Shown: positions 1 through 8,312 of the stretch, piece after piece
How positions within the stretch are numbered: position 1 is the stretch's first letter
Layout: every line of letters begins with the position of its first letter
Origin: Streptomyces sp. NBC_01197
Lineage (GTDB): Bacteria > Actinomycetota > Actinomycetes > Streptomycetales > Streptomycetaceae
Length of the DNA stretch: 64,000 nt
NCBI RefSeq assembly: GCF_036010505.1
Contig: NZ_CP108569.1
Span: 2,234,001 to 2,298,000, forward strand
Direction of reading: 5' to 3'
The notes under the pieces: model-generated
Seen by the model: only the letters and a program-made list of their open reading frames with translations
Databases searched by the model: none
Told to the model about the DNA's origin: nothing
Translations under genes and position numbers: made by a program

Positions 1-117
1 AAGGCGTACTCCGTGGATATCAGCGAAGAACGCTGCGAGATGTTCGTCGCTCTTGGCGAACGCTTCGAATACCCGGAGTTCCTCGCCGACGACAACCTCA
101 ACGTCAGAGTCGACTGA
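1..117 (+). CDS. C-terminal end of an unidentified protein (5' truncated by window edge)
   Basis: An open frame enters from the left edge in frame 1 and ends at TGA 115-117, giving the last 38 residues of a protein. The fragment is acidic with two aromatic patches (RFEYPEF near its middle) and ends NVRVD. It shows no motif that identifies a family. Codon third positions are mostly G/C, as expected for a real gene here, and a strong hairpin follows ten bases after the stop. Function unknown. Confidence 0.6.
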   Translation, partial: KAYSVDISEERCEMFVALGERFEYPEFLADDNLNVRVD

Positions 118-126
118 GCTGTCGGT

Positions 127-176
127 CAGGCCCCGTTGAAGCCGATCTGTCCGTACTCGCGCTTCGGCGGGGCCTG
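127..176. terminator. Hairpin terminator behind the first gene
   Basis: CAGGCCCCG (127-135) pairs exactly with CGGGGCCTG (168-176), with an inner GAAGC/GCTTC helix. It lies 10 nt after the stop of the truncated first gene and carries no long U tract, as is usual in Streptomyces. Confidence 0.55.
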
Positions 177-222
177 TTCAGCTCTCTGGACAAGAGTCCT
201 CACAGATGGAAGGAACTCATCC

Positions 223-772
223 ATGGCAGACCCGTACGAGGCGCATGCGGAACGGGCCAGTGGACGCCGAAACTCGCCGCGCGGGCGCAGTCAGTGACGG
301 CTGTCGACGCCGCAGCCGAAGTACTGGCCCTCGCCGGCACGCGCACCGCTTCCCCCACCGTCCAGTTCGTCGAGGCCGACCTGTTCGAGTGGCAGCCTCC
401 ACGACGCTACGACACCGTGTTCTTTGCCTTCTGACTCTCCCGCGTCCCGCCGACACGACTGTCCCACTTCTGGAACACGTTTCCGCCGCGCTCGCGCCGG
501 GAGGCAAAGTGATTCTCGTCGACGACGGTCCTGCCGCAGCGGCACACGAGGAAGTCCTCGCGAATCAGCCGGCCCCGGCAGCACTGCGACGGCTCGATGA
601 CGGCAGCCAGATACCGCATAGTGAAGGTATTCCACAATGCCCGGGCCTCACCGACGACCTCACAAGAATGGCGGGGTCGGTCCGCCTCCGGACCATGGCC
701 GGGGACCTCATCGGCATCGCCGAACCGGCGACCGAAGAAGTCCGGCATGTCATCGCGGCCGACGTCGGCTGA
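223..772 (+). pseudogene. Decayed class I SAM-dependent methyltransferase
   Basis: No single frame is intact, but pieces of a class I methyltransferase can be read in order. ATG at 223 opens MADPYEAHAERASG. A jump to another frame gives WTPKLAARAQSVTAVDAA, the segment that normally follows the SAM-binding ACGTG loop, which is missing. VEADLFEW and YDTVFFAF follow, and then a TGA near 438 where the family normally has Trp. In the next frame come LAPGGKVILVDDG (post-motif III region) and, after a further shift, YRIVKVFH, the usual end of such proteins. At least one deletion, one stop and two frameshifts therefore separate it from a working enzyme. Substrate unknown. It neighbours only unrelated genes and is probably a relic. 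Confidence 0.7.
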
Positions 773-1175
773 GCCGGGTCGGTACGTGCCCTGTGCCTGC
801 GCGCTGAGACTCGTGCCAGCGACGACGTTCTCGGCGTAGACGACGCCGTGAACGCCAACTCGTGACCCGCTTACGGCACACGCTCCCTGCGCTCAGGATC
901 AGTAGCAGAGCGAGAAGTGCGGCTATGAGGGCCTGAGACGCACAAGCCACCGGCAGGTCAGCGCAGAAGAAGCCGTAGCTGACCGCTGCCAGGAAAGTCG
1001 GCCCCACGCTCACTACCAGGAAGAATCGCGTTACCGCGCCGGGGACGGCCTCCCCCTGGGCCGCCCACTGCTTCAGGCCCTCGGCAAACCAGAAAGCGAC
1101 AAGTGCCGCCACGTCCAAGGCTGCGAGCAGAAACGCCAGACCAATGTCCACACCCCGCATCAGCATGCCCATCAT
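750..1175 (-). CDS. Small membrane protein, DUF6234-like
   Basis: 141-residue protein with an N-terminal hydrophobic helix (GLAFLLAALDVAALVAFWFA, residues ~11-30), a second around residues 48-68 and a third around 80-96, then an Arg-rich cytoplasmic tail. The opening (RGVDIGLAFLLAALDVAAL) resembles the streptomycete DUF6234 family of unknown-function membrane proteins; that assignment is from memory. The tail overlaps the decayed methyltransferase on the other strand by about 20 nt, so the last ~40 residues may be read-through after loss of the original stop. No operon partner is evident. Function unknown. Confidence 0.5.
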   Translation of the reverse strand: MMGMLMRGVDIGLAFLLAALDVAALVAFWFAEGLKQWAAQGEAVPGAVTRFFLVVSVGPTFLAAVSYGFFCADLPVACASQALIAALLALLLILSAGSVCRKRVTSWRSRRRLRRERRRWHESQRAGTGHVPTRLSRRRPR

Positions 1176-1354
1176 GCTGACGCTGGCGACAGCCGCACGC
1201 CTGAGTACGGCTACTCAAGTGCATTGGACCGGACACCACGTGGGCGGCGAACATCTGCTGTCCGAGGGCGTTGCCACACGGCTCGACCAGACCTGCTGAT
1301 GTACCTCACCCGATGTCAGGCGAGAAACATCAGCAGGCCCACCACACAGCTCGG

Positions 1355-1564
1355 TCAGCTCGCCGACGCGTACGCCACGAAACCCGCCCACGCGTCGGGG
1401 GTGAACCCGAGGTCCGGCCCCGGCACGTTCTTGGAGTCGCGGACGTGGACCGTGCCGGGTTCGGAGGCAACCTCGATGCAGTCGTTGCCGCTACTGCTGT
1501 CGCTGTAGCTGCTCTTGAACCACTCCAGCTCGGAAGCATCCCCGGCAGAGGGCTTGCGGATCAT
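1355..1564 (-). CDS. DUF397 domain protein
   Basis: 69-residue protein matching the DUF397 pattern: W-F-K-S-S-Y-S near residues 15-21, a G-N-D-C-I-E-V-A core and V-R-D-S-K at residues ~41-45, followed by the typical F-T-P-D-A-W segment. In streptomycetes such proteins are encoded directly after an XRE/DUF5753 regulator and are thought to act as its partner or antagonist. Here the start codon overlaps the stop of the upstream regulator by four bases, so the two are translationally coupled. Precise molecular role is not established for this pair. Confidence 0.9.
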   Translation of the reverse strand: MIRKPSAGDASELEWFKSSYSDSSSGNDCIEVASEPGTVHVRDSKNVPGPDLGFTPDAWAGFVAYASAS

Positions 1565-2439
1565 GTCTCTCCCAGCACTTGCTCGATGAAGGCCAGTGAC
1601 TCCTCCGGCGAAAGAGCCTGGGCCCGGATCATGCCATAGCGAAGGTCAAGGACCCGCAGGTGTTTTGGGTCCGAGACCAGACGACCGTTGAACGCACCAG
1701 GCGATCGTCCCACGGCCGTGCCGTCACTGAACTTCAGTACCTCGATCCCGCCACCCAGCCCCGGGTGAGTCTCGACTTTGAGAGGCATGACCTGGAGTGA
1801 AACATTCCGCAACCGGCCCACCTCCAGAAGACGTTCGAGCTGACGGCGCCACTCCATTCTGCCTCCGATGGGCCGCCGCAGCGAAGCCTCTTCCTGGACG
1901 AAGCTGAGCGCGGGCGCCGGCGAACGGTCGAAGATCGAGCGCCGGGCCATCCGGCCTGCCACGCCTCGCTCCACTTCGTCACGGGAGTACGAAGGCTGTC
2001 GCGTCTCCAGCAACACCCGCGCATGGCCTTCCGTCTGCAACAGGCCGTGGATGCCATGTTCGGCGTACACCCCGACCTCGACCGCCCGTGCCTCCATCCG
2101 CGCCAGATCCCGGATCTTCTTCGGATACCGGACCTCGACGACGTCCTTCTTCATCGCGGCGATCTTCCCGCCCGCGCCCAGCACCCCGTCCGCCCTGTCC
2201 AGGAATTCCGGGCGCGGGATGCGCCGCCCACCCTCCACCTTGTAGACCAGGTCCTCCCCGTAGCCGATCGCGGCCCCGAACTCGCTCGCGCGCAGCCCCG
2301 CCGACTCCCGCCACGCCTTGAGCTGGCGGCCCACCGCGGCGACGACCGCCGCCCCGGACTCGTCATCGGGGTCGACGTCCCAGCCGGGATCGTCCGCCCC
2401 GACGTCCACGCGCTCCGTACCGGCCTCATCCACGCTCAT
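1561..2439 (-). CDS. XRE-family regulator with DUF5753 (Scr1-like)
   Basis: Helix-turn-helix regulator. After a short acidic N-terminus, the HTH_XRE domain (residues ~30-90: VGRQLKAWRESAGL...GYGEDLVYKVEGGRRIP) is followed by a DUF5753 ligand/partner domain (residues ~105-290, with HGLLQTEGHARVLLETR and the LQVMPL strand). The start at 2439 (MSVDEAGTE) gives 292 residues, the usual family size; an upstream in-frame start at 2523 adds only low-complexity residues. It is co-transcribed with the DUF397 gene. Such pairs are widespread in Streptomyces and some influence development; target genes here are unknown, though the divergent ATPase gene at 2603 is a natural candidate. Confidence 0.9.
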   Translation of the reverse strand: MSVDEAGTERVDVGADDPGWDVDPDDESGAAVVAAVGRQLKAWRESAGLRASEFGAAIGYGEDLVYKVEGGRRIPRPEFLDRADGVLGAGGKIAAMKKDVVEVRYPKKIRDLARMEARAVEVGVYAEHGIHGLLQTEGHARVLLETRQPSYSRDEVERGVAGRMARRSIFDRSPAPALSFVQEEASLRRPIGGRMEWRRQLERLLEVGRLRNVSLQVMPLKVETHPGLGGGIEVLKFSDGTAVGRSPGAFNGRLVSDPKHLRVLDLRYGMIRAQALSPEESLAFIEQVLGET

Positions 2440-2602
2440 CCGTGCCCCGCTTCCGACGTGTATGCCGTTCTGGCTCAACCCTGTTCGTCCCCAGCACGTC
2501 ACCCCGGACAGCCGGGACAGCACTGGACAAGCCCGGGACAGTCACCGTACGTAGGCGTCGTGTCACTGGTCACGGTAGGCCGGTGCGGCGACTCTGAGTG
2601 AC

Positions 2603-3115
2603 GTGACTCAAGAAATCACCCGAACCGAACGTTCTGCTCCCACCCGGCAGTTCACCGTCCTGCTCTCCCCCACCCGCCGGGGCGCCAGGCTCGCCCGGCT
2701 GCTCGCCGTCGCGCATCTGGGCGCCTGGGGGCTGCCGTCGGAGTCGGCCGCGCACATCGTCGCCGAGCTGGCCACCAACGCCACCGTCCACGGCCGGGTG
2801 CCCGGCAGGGACTTCCAGTTGAGCCTCGCCGTGCACGGGGACACGCTTCTGCGGATCGAGCTGACCGACACCCGGGGCGACCGGCTCCCGCCCACCGGTC
2901 CCGGCAGCAGCGCCCCGCCGGCCGACGACGCCGAGTCCGGGCGCGGTCTGCTGATCGTCGCAGCGCTCGCCGACCGCTGGGGCGTGGCCCCGGGGCCAGT
3001 CCCCCGCAAGGTGGTGTGGGCCGAGATCGACCTCGTACCGTGGCCGGCGCCACCGCAGTCACCCGGTCGCGGTCGCCCACGGCCCGGTCAGCGCCCGTCT
3101 TCCTCCCCCATGTAG
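2603..3115 (+). CDS. HATPase_c anti-sigma/regulatory kinase-like ATP-binding protein
   Basis: 170-residue protein of the RsbW/SpoIIAB-like ATP-binding group common in Streptomyces. The N box is seen in HIVAELATNATVHG (residues ~53-66), a G1-like box in LRIELTDTRGDRLP (~83-96), and the lid/G2 in SGRGLLIVAALADRWGV (~113-129). The last ~25 residues are a Pro/Arg tail. It starts with GTG at 2603 and is divergent from the XRE regulator, sharing a 163-nt promoter region. Its 3' end overlaps pobA, transcribed toward it, by 28 nt. Likely a cytosolic serine kinase/anti-sigma-type regulator; partner not visible nearby. Confidence 0.8.
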   Translation: MTQEITRTERSAPTRQFTVLLSPTRRGARLARLLAVAHLGAWGLPSESAAHIVAELATNATVHGRVPGRDFQLSLAVHGDTLLRIELTDTRGDRLPPTGPGSSAPPADDAESGRGLLIVAALADRWGVAPGPVPRKVVWAEIDLVPWPAPPQSPGRGRPRPGQRPSSSPM

Positions 3116-4314
3116 AGGCCCGCGAACGACCTGGCCGCGGTGTCCGACTCCAGGAGCCGGCGCAGCCGGGCCCGCGCGGTGCCCGCCCGGAAGCGGTTGC
3201 CGGACGACGCCCCGTGCAGCACGTCCGAGAGCCACTGCGAGAACTCCTGGTACTGCCAGACGCGCCGCAGGGCCGCCTGCGAGTACCCCGCGAGCCCGCC
3301 GTCGTCGCCCGCGCCGTCGCCGCCCTCTCCCGGGTAGGCCGCGATCAGCGCGTCCGCGAGTAGCAGCGCGTCGTGGATCGCGAGGTTCATCCCCTTTGCC
3401 GCGATCGGTGCGATCAGGTGCGCCGAGTCGCCCGCGAGGTGGAGGCGGCCGTAGGACATCGGCTCCACCACGTAGTTGTGCATGTCCAGGACCACCTTCT
3501 CCACGAGCGGTCCCTCCGTGAGCGACGGAGTCCCGTCCGCGGCCAGCCGGGTGCGCAGTTCGTGCCAGACGCGCTCGTGCGGCCAGTCGTCCGGGGTGTC
3601 GCCGGGCGGGACCTGGAGGTAGTAGCGGGTGACCTCGGGGCTGCGGGCCATATGGGCGCCGAACCCGCGCTCGTGGATGCCGAAGACCACGCCGTCCGCC
3701 GACGGCGGTGCCTGGGCGAGCAGCGCCAGCCAGGCGACCCCGTCGTCGCGGCGGCTGACCGTGATCCGGCCGTCGGGTATCGCCGCCCGCGTGACCCCCC
3801 GCGCGCCGTCGCAGCCCGCGACGTAGTCGCACACCACGCGGTGCCGGGAGCCGGTGAGCGGATCGGTGTACGAGACCACCGGCCGGTCGCCGCCGATGCC
3901 GTCCAGCCGTACGTCCCGGACGCCGAAGCGGGCGTCACCCGCGCCCTTGTCCGCGTACGAGGCGATCAGATCGGTCACCAGCCGCGGCTGCGGATAGACG
4001 AAGTGGCGCCGCCCGGACAGCCCGGCCGTCGGCACGGTGTGCCGTTCGCCGTCGAACCGGAACTCGAACTCGCCCTGGGTCTCGGCCTGGACGAGTATCC
4101 GCTCCGCGAGACCGTGCCCGGCGAGAGCCCGTACCGCCCACTCCTCCATGAACCCGGCACGCGGCCTGCTCTCGATGAAATCTCTGCTCTCCGCTTCCAG
4201 AAGTACGCAGCCGATGCCGCTGTCGTGCAGCCGGTTCGCCACGACGAGCCCGGCGGGACCGGCCCCTATGACGACGACGGAGGTGTGCGTGAGAACGGGA
4301 CGAGCCGAGGACAC
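3088..4314 (-). CDS. pobA: 4-hydroxybenzoate 3-monooxygenase
   Basis: FAD-dependent aromatic hydroxylase converting 4-hydroxybenzoate to protocatechuate with NAD(P)H and O2, feeding the beta-ketoadipate pathway. The 408 residues show the GAGPAG dinucleotide fingerprint (residues ~17-22), the SRPRAGFMEEW segment, the central CDGARG motif (~168-173) and the FAD/ribityl-binding GDSAHLIAPIAAKGMNLAIH stretch (~301-320), with the PobA-typical EFSQWLSDVLHG near the C-terminus. Length fits PobA (about 390-410). A divergent TetR-type regulator starts 161 nt away and likely controls it; no other protocatechuate-pathway genes are in the window. Confidence 0.92.
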   Translation of the reverse strand: MSSARPVLTHTSVVVIGAGPAGLVVANRLHDSGIGCVLLEAESRDFIESRPRAGFMEEWAVRALAGHGLAERILVQAETQGEFEFRFDGERHTVPTAGLSGRRHFVYPQPRLVTDLIASYADKGAGDARFGVRDVRLDGIGGDRPVVSYTDPLTGSRHRVVCDYVAGCDGARGVTRAAIPDGRITVSRRDDGVAWLALLAQAPPSADGVVFGIHERGFGAHMARSPEVTRYYLQVPPGDTPDDWPHERVWHELRTRLAADGTPSLTEGPLVEKVVLDMHNYVVEPMSYGRLHLAGDSAHLIAPIAAKGMNLAIHDALLLADALIAAYPGEGGDGAGDDGGLAGYSQAALRRVWQYQEFSQWLSDVLHGASSGNRFRAGTARARLRRLLESDTAARSFAGLYMGEEDGR

Positions 4315-4369
4315 GTGGGGGTTCCCTTCGGGTTCGGGCGGCAGAGCGCCCAGGAGGACACGGGCCGGA

Positions 4370-4392
4370 ACTGCGGAATGATCAGTCGCAGT
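4370..4392. promoter_or_regulatory. Inverted repeat between pobA and the TetR gene (putative operator)
   Basis: ACTGCG (4370-4375) and CGCAGT (4387-4392) are exact inverted repeats separated by 11 nt, in the divergent promoter region of pobA and the TetR gene. Size and placement suit a TetR dimer; binding is inference. Confidence 0.45.
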
Positions 4393-4474
4393 ATGGCGGT
4401 GGAACCTGGGCGGCCGGATCCGGGGCGCTCCCCGGAACGTGCCCCGCCCCGAACGCCGGGATTACGCTGCGTTC

Positions 4475-5203
4475 ATGACCCCCGCAGCGATCCCCGCGTA
4501 CCGACGCCTCAGCGTCGAGGAGCGCCGTGTCCAGCTCCTCGACGCGGCCCTGTCGCTCTTCGCACACCGGGCGCCCGACGAGGTCTCGCTCGACGACGTC
4601 GCCGAGGCGGCCGGGGTCTCGCGGCCACTCGTCTACCGCTACTTCCCCGGCGGCAAGCAGCAGCTGTACGAGAAGGCGCTGCGCTCGGCGGCCGACCAGC
4701 TCGAACTCTGCTTCGCCGAGCCGCAGACCGGCCCGCTCACCGTACGGCTGGCGCTGGTGCTCGACCGCTATCTCGCCTTCGTGGACGAGCACGACGCCGG
4801 GTTCTCCGCGCTGCTCCAGGGCGGCACCGTCGCCGAGACGTCCCGCACGGGGGCGATCGTGGACGAGGTGCGGCGGGCCGCGGCCGAGCAGATCCTCGTC
4901 CACCTCGGGGTCGGCGCACCGGGTCCGCGGCTGCGCATGATGGTGCGGACCTGGATCGCCGCCGTCGAGGCCGCCTCGCTGATCTGGCTGGACGAGGAGA
5001 AGCAACCGCCCGCCGGCGAGCTGCGCGACTGGCTGATCGACCATCTCATCGCGCTGCTCGCGGCGACGGCCGGGACGGACCCTCAGACCGCGGCGGCCGT
5101 CAGGACCGCGCTGGCCGATGAGCGGCCCGAAGGCGCGGTCGGAGCCCTGGCCCACCGGCTGCTGCCGGTGGTGGACGAGGCCGCGCGGCTGCTGGGCGGC
5201 TGA
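4475..5203 (+). CDS. TetR-family transcriptional regulator
   Basis: 242-residue regulator. The N-terminal HTH_TetR is clear (residues ~12-58: [44 protein letters not shown] in pieces, ending with the recognition helix and YRYFPGGK). The remainder is an all-helical ligand-binding domain with no obvious signature. ATG 4475 puts the protein start at the usual distance from the HTH; a further upstream start at 4439 is possible but has no better ribosome site. It is divergent from pobA and is the likely repressor of that gene, perhaps responding to an aromatic acid (inference). Confidence 0.9.
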   Translation: MTPAAIPAYRRLSVEERRVQLLDAALSLFAHRAPDEVSLDDVAEAAGVSRPLVYRYFPGGKQQLYEKALRSAADQLELCFAEPQTGPLTVRLALVLDRYLAFVDEHDAGFSALLQGGTVAETSRTGAIVDEVRRAAAEQILVHLGVGAPGPRLRMMVRTWIAAVEAASLIWLDEEKQPPAGELRDWLIDHLIALLAATAGTDPQTAAAVRTALADERPEGAVGALAHRLLPVVDEAARLLGG

Positions 5204-5268
5204 CGCGCCGGAGAGGGGCGGCCGGGCGCCGTCCGCGAGCTGTCGGCGCGCTGCGTCAGACTGGGCAG

Positions 5269-5547
5269 GTGAAGAGCGAAGAGACCCTGTTCGAGGGCGG
5301 TCCGCTGGACGGGCGGATCCTTCCCGTCCTGCTCGGCCCGACCGGTCACCCGCCCAAGGTGTACGAGGTTCCCGTCCCGGACGCCGGGGGCGGGCCGACG
5401 ACGGTACTGGTCTATGTCCGCACCCCGGCCGGTCACACCAGGCGTCTCGGCATCCAGCGCGGCTGGAAGTACGTGTACGCACCGGACGGCCGGCCCCGCA
5501 CGCTGAAGTGGCCCTGGTCGAAACCGGACGTGCAACCGGAGGCGTGA
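5269..5547 (+). CDS. Conserved hypothetical protein, 92 aa
   Basis: Small soluble protein starting at GTG 5269 ([20 protein letters not shown]). It has alternating beta-strand-like segments with conserved-looking aromatic residues toward the end ([20 protein letters not shown]), but no catalytic motif or membrane helix. The FEGGPLDGR opening is a pattern common in small streptomycete proteins of unknown role. It lies 65 nt after the TetR gene on the same strand and may be read through from it. Function unknown. Confidence 0.65.
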   Translation: MKSEETLFEGGPLDGRILPVLLGPTGHPPKVYEVPVPDAGGGPTTVLVYVRTPAGHTRRLGIQRGWKYVYAPDGRPRTLKWPWSKPDVQPEA

Positions 5548-5588
5548 GACCGGAGGCGGCGTGGAGCCGGACATCACGCCGGATATGG

Positions 5589-5728
5589 CGCCTGATAGGG
5601 AGTCAGGCGGCTGGTCCCGCAACGGTTCCGCCCTGTACGGGTGACGGGATTGAGCCGATCCGCCCACCCCGGAGGTGACAACGACGGCTTCGCCCCATGC
5701 TCGGCCCGGGGCGGACGGTCCGCCCCGG
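5589..5728 (+). promoter_or_regulatory. Structured 5' leader of the NlpC/P60 gene (riboswitch-like)
   Basis: The 197-nt gap before the cell-wall hydrolase holds several stable hairpins. CGCCTGA (5589-5595) pairs with TCAGGCG (5603-5609). A CCCGCAACGGT segment (about 5617-5627), reminiscent of the actinobacterial cobalamin riboswitch core, lies between. A perfect 11-bp inverted repeat with a single-base loop (5706-5716 with 5718-5728) sits directly before the ribosome binding site at 5733. That last hairpin could act as a terminator or RBS-sequestering stem. Streptomyces NlpC/RpfA genes are known to be under a c-di-AMP (ydaO) riboswitch, but the hallmark CAGCTAACCTC end of that motif is not seen. 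The class is therefore unassigned. Confidence 0.4.
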
Positions 5729-5744
5729 AAGCAGAGGTGATGTG

Positions 5745-6974
5745 GTGTCAGGCAGGCTGCTGCGGTTCATCTGTACGACGGCGCTGGCCACGGTGGTCGT
5801 CGGCGCGACCCCCGCGCTCGCCGTTCCGGTAGGTCTCGGCATCCCGGTCCCGTTCCCGCAACCGGGACCGGCAGCATCACCCGCCCCCACCGGGCCCGCA
5901 ACTCCTGCCGGTCCCACCGGTTCCGCCAGTCCCGGTGACACCGGTCCCGGTGACGCTGCGCCGGACCCGGGCCCGACCCCACCCGGGGTGGCCGACCCGG
6001 CTGCGGGCGCGCCCGCCGTCGTGCCCGCGGTTCCCCGTACCCCGGCCGAGGCCACCCTGACCCGGCTCCGGACCCTCTACCAGCAGTCCGAGCAGGCCGG
6101 GCAGACCTACCGCGCCACCACGGAGGCGCTCAAGCGCCAGGAGGCCAAGGCGAAGAGCGTCGGCGCCGGTCTGGTGAAGGCGCGGATGGAGCTCGCCCAG
6201 AGCCGGAACGCCGCCGGCCGGCTGGCACGCGAGCAGTACCAGGAGCAGACCGGGCTGTCCCCCTACCTGGATCTGATGCTGGGCGGCAACCCCCAGCAGG
6301 CTCTCGACGCGGGCCACCAGATCCAGCGGGCGTCGGCCGATCTGATGGCCAAGGCCCGTCGGCTCAAGAAGGCCGAGGCGCACGCCGGGGCACTTGACAC
6401 CGCGTCACGTGCCGCACTGCAGAAGAAGAAGGCGCTCGTCGCCCGGCAGAAGCAGCAGTACAGGACGGCCCAGGCCCGTCTGCGCGAGGCGGAAGCGCTG
6501 CTCGCCGGGCTCTCCCCCGGCGAGGTCTCCGACGTACAGGCGCAGGACGACGCCGATACGACCGCTGCCCAGGGCGCGCTGGACGCCTCCGGGGCGCTGA
6601 GCGGACCGCAGGCTTCCGCGTCGAGGCGCGGCACCCGGGCCGTGGCGTTCGGACTCGCCCAGGTCGGCAAGCCGTACCTCTGGGGCGCCGAGGGCCCCCG
6701 CTCCTTCGACTGCTCGGGGCTGACCTGGCGCGCCTGGGCGCACGCCGGGCGCACGATTCCCCGGACCAGCCAGGAGCAGTGGCGCCGGCTGCGCAGGGTC
6801 TCGCTGCGGTCGCTGCGGCCGGGTGACCTGATCGTCTACTTCCCGGGGGCCACCCATGTCGCGCTGTACATCGGCGGCGGCAAGGTCGTCCAGGCGCCCC
6901 GCCCCGGGGCCACCGTGAAGGTCTCCCCCATGGCGGCCAACCCGATCCTGGGCGCGGTCCGCCCGGACGCCTGA
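5745..6974 (+). CDS. Secreted NlpC/P60 (C40) peptidoglycan endopeptidase
   Basis: 409 residues from GTG 5745, preceded at good spacing by AGAGGTG; this start places a Sec signal peptide (GRLLRFICTTALATVVVGATPALA) at the N-terminus. A Pro/Gly/Thr-rich linker (~30-100) and a long coiled coil (~105-275, rich in Lys/Gln/Ala) follow. The C-terminal NlpC/P60 domain shows the catalytic Cys in FDCSGLTWRAW and the His in THVALYIGGGKVV. It probably cleaves the D-Glu to DAP bond in peptide stems outside the membrane, with the coiled coil acting as a regulatory arm as in RipA/PcsB-like proteins. The structured leader suggests RNA-level regulation. Confidence 0.9.
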   Translation: MSGRLLRFICTTALATVVVGATPALAVPVGLGIPVPFPQPGPAASPAPTGPATPAGPTGSASPGDTGPGDAAPDPGPTPPGVADPAAGAPAVVPAVPRTPAEATLTRLRTLYQQSEQAGQTYRATTEALKRQEAKAKSVGAGLVKARMELAQSRNAAGRLAREQYQEQTGLSPYLDLMLGGNPQQALDAGHQIQRASADLMAKARRLKKAEAHAGALDTASRAALQKKKALVARQKQQYRTAQARLREAEALLAGLSPGEVSDVQAQDDADTTAAQGALDASGALSGPQASASRRGTRAVAFGLAQVGKPYLWGAEGPRSFDCSGLTWRAWAHAGRTIPRTSQEQWRRLRRVSLRSLRPGDLIVYFPGATHVALYIGGGKVVQAPRPGATVKVSPMAANPILGAVRPDA

Positions 6975-7031
6975 ACGCCGATGCCCGCACGGCGTTGCCT
7001 GAATGCCGGGCGCCCGGACCCCGAACGCCCG

Positions 7032-7059
7032 GCGCCTGGCGCCTGGCGCCTGGCGCCTG
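7032..7059. repeat. Heptamer tandem repeat (GCGCCTG x4) between convergent genes
   Basis: Four exact head-to-tail copies of GCGCCTG occupy the short space between the NlpC/P60 stop and the monooxygenase stop. Likely slippage-derived; no function seen. Confidence 0.85.
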
Positions 7060-7062
7060 GCC

Positions 7063-8298
7063 TCAGGCTCCGGCGACCGAGGCCAGGTACGCGTCGGTCT
7101 TCTCCGGGTCGAAGAAGAAGTTCTCGAAGTCGGCGGGGTTGTCGAACCCGTTGGCGAAACGATCCGCCACCGGCTGGAGCTGCCCCGCCGCCCCGATGAG
7201 GTTCAGTACGTGCTCCGGGGGGACGCCCAGCATCGCGTTCGTCCACTTGGTGACGTGCTGCGCCGTCTCCCAGTAGCGGTCGAACGTCTGCTGCATCCAC
7301 GCCTCGTCGAAGGGCTGGTCGCCCCGCTCGACGATGGAGCCGAGGTAGGCGGCCGCGCACTTCGACGCCGAGTTGGAGCCCTGGCCGGTGATCGGGTCGT
7401 TGGCCACGACCACGTCGGCGACGCCGAGGACCAGGCCGCCGCCGGGCAGCCGGCCGACGGGGTTGCGGACCGTGGGGGCGTACCGGCCGGAGAGGGTGCC
7501 GCCCGCGTCGGTCAGTTCGACCTTGGTGGCCCGCGCGTACTCCCAGGGCGTGAACTTCTCCATGAGTTCCAGCGTGAGGGCCAGGTGCTCGGAGGGGTCC
7601 TTGATGCCCTGGAAGGCGTCCAGCGGGCCGCCGGGCACGCCCTCCCAGAAGAGGATGTCGGCGCGGCCGCTGTTGGTGAGGGTGGGCATCACGAAGAGCT
7701 CGCCGACGCCCGGCACCAGATTGCAGCGCACCGCGTCGAAGTCGGGGTGCTCGGGGCGTACGCCCATGCCGTGCACGTACGCCACCGCCAGCGCGCGCTG
7801 CGGCACGGTGAACGGCGAGCGCGACGCGTCCCGGCCGAACATCGAGACCAGCTCGCCCTTGCCCGCCGAGACCATCACCAGGTCGTACGTCCGGGCGAAG
7901 AAGTCCAGGTCGGAGACTGCCGCACCGTGGATGACCAACTGGCCGCCACGCCGCGCGAAGGACTCCATCCAGCCGGCCATCTTCACGCGCTGGTCGACGG
8001 ACTGGGCGTAGCCGTCGAGCTTGCCGACCCAGTCGATGGCGCGGGAGGAGTCGGGCGCGGCGACCGAGACGCCCAGGCCCTCGATCTTCGGCGCCTGGGA
8101 CTCCCAGAAGTTGAGCTGGAGGTCACGCTCGTGCTGGAGAGCCGTGTGGAACATGCACTGCGTGGACATGACCCTGCCGGAGCGGATCTCGTCGGCCGTG
8201 CGGTTGGACATGAGCGTGACCTCGTAGCCCTGGGACTGGAGGCCGAGAGCCAGCTGGAGCCCGGACTGGCCGGCTCCGACGATGAGTATCTTCCGCAT
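7063..8298 (-). CDS. StyA-like flavin-dependent monooxygenase of the conservon operon
   Basis: 411-residue group E-type flavoprotein monooxygenase resembling the styrene/indole monooxygenase oxygenase component. GAGQSG Rossmann fingerprint lies at residues ~8-13, with the family-typical GRVMSTQCMFHTALQHERDL region (~41-60) and a C-terminal FAD-binding segment GVADVVVANDPITGQGSNSASK (~295-316). Such enzymes epoxidise or hydroxylate using FADH2 from a separate reductase (StyB); no reductase gene is visible here. It starts 14 nt after cvnD and is surely the last gene of the five-gene conservon operon. Substrate unknown. Conservons elsewhere carry P450s in this position, so a redox output gene is consistent. 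Confidence 0.85.
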   Translation of the reverse strand: MRKILIVGAGQSGLQLALGLQSQGYEVTLMSNRTADEIRSGRVMSTQCMFHTALQHERDLQLNFWESQAPKIEGLGVSVAAPDSSRAIDWVGKLDGYAQSVDQRVKMAGWMESFARRGGQLVIHGAAVSDLDFFARTYDLVMVSAGKGELVSMFGRDASRSPFTVPQRALAVAYVHGMGVRPEHPDFDAVRCNLVPGVGELFVMPTLTNSGRADILFWEGVPGGPLDAFQGIKDPSEHLALTLELMEKFTPWEYARATKVELTDAGGTLSGRYAPTVRNPVGRLPGGGLVLGVADVVVANDPITGQGSNSASKCAAAYLGSIVERGDQPFDEAWMQQTFDRYWETAQHVTKWTNAMLGVPPEHVLNLIGAAGQLQPVADRFANGFDNPADFENFFFDPEKTDAYLASVAGA

Positions 8299-8312
8299 GG
8301 CGGGTTGTTCTC

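Noticed and set aside
223..772. A plain hypothetical protein in the 206-772 frame
   Set aside because: Methyltransferase sequence is spread over three frames with a deletion of the SAM loop, so it is a relic and not a new gene.
5548..5744. Clear c-di-AMP (ydaO) riboswitch before the NlpC/P60 gene
   Set aside because: The gene family fits, but the conserved 3' motif of that riboswitch was not found; kept only as an unassigned leader.
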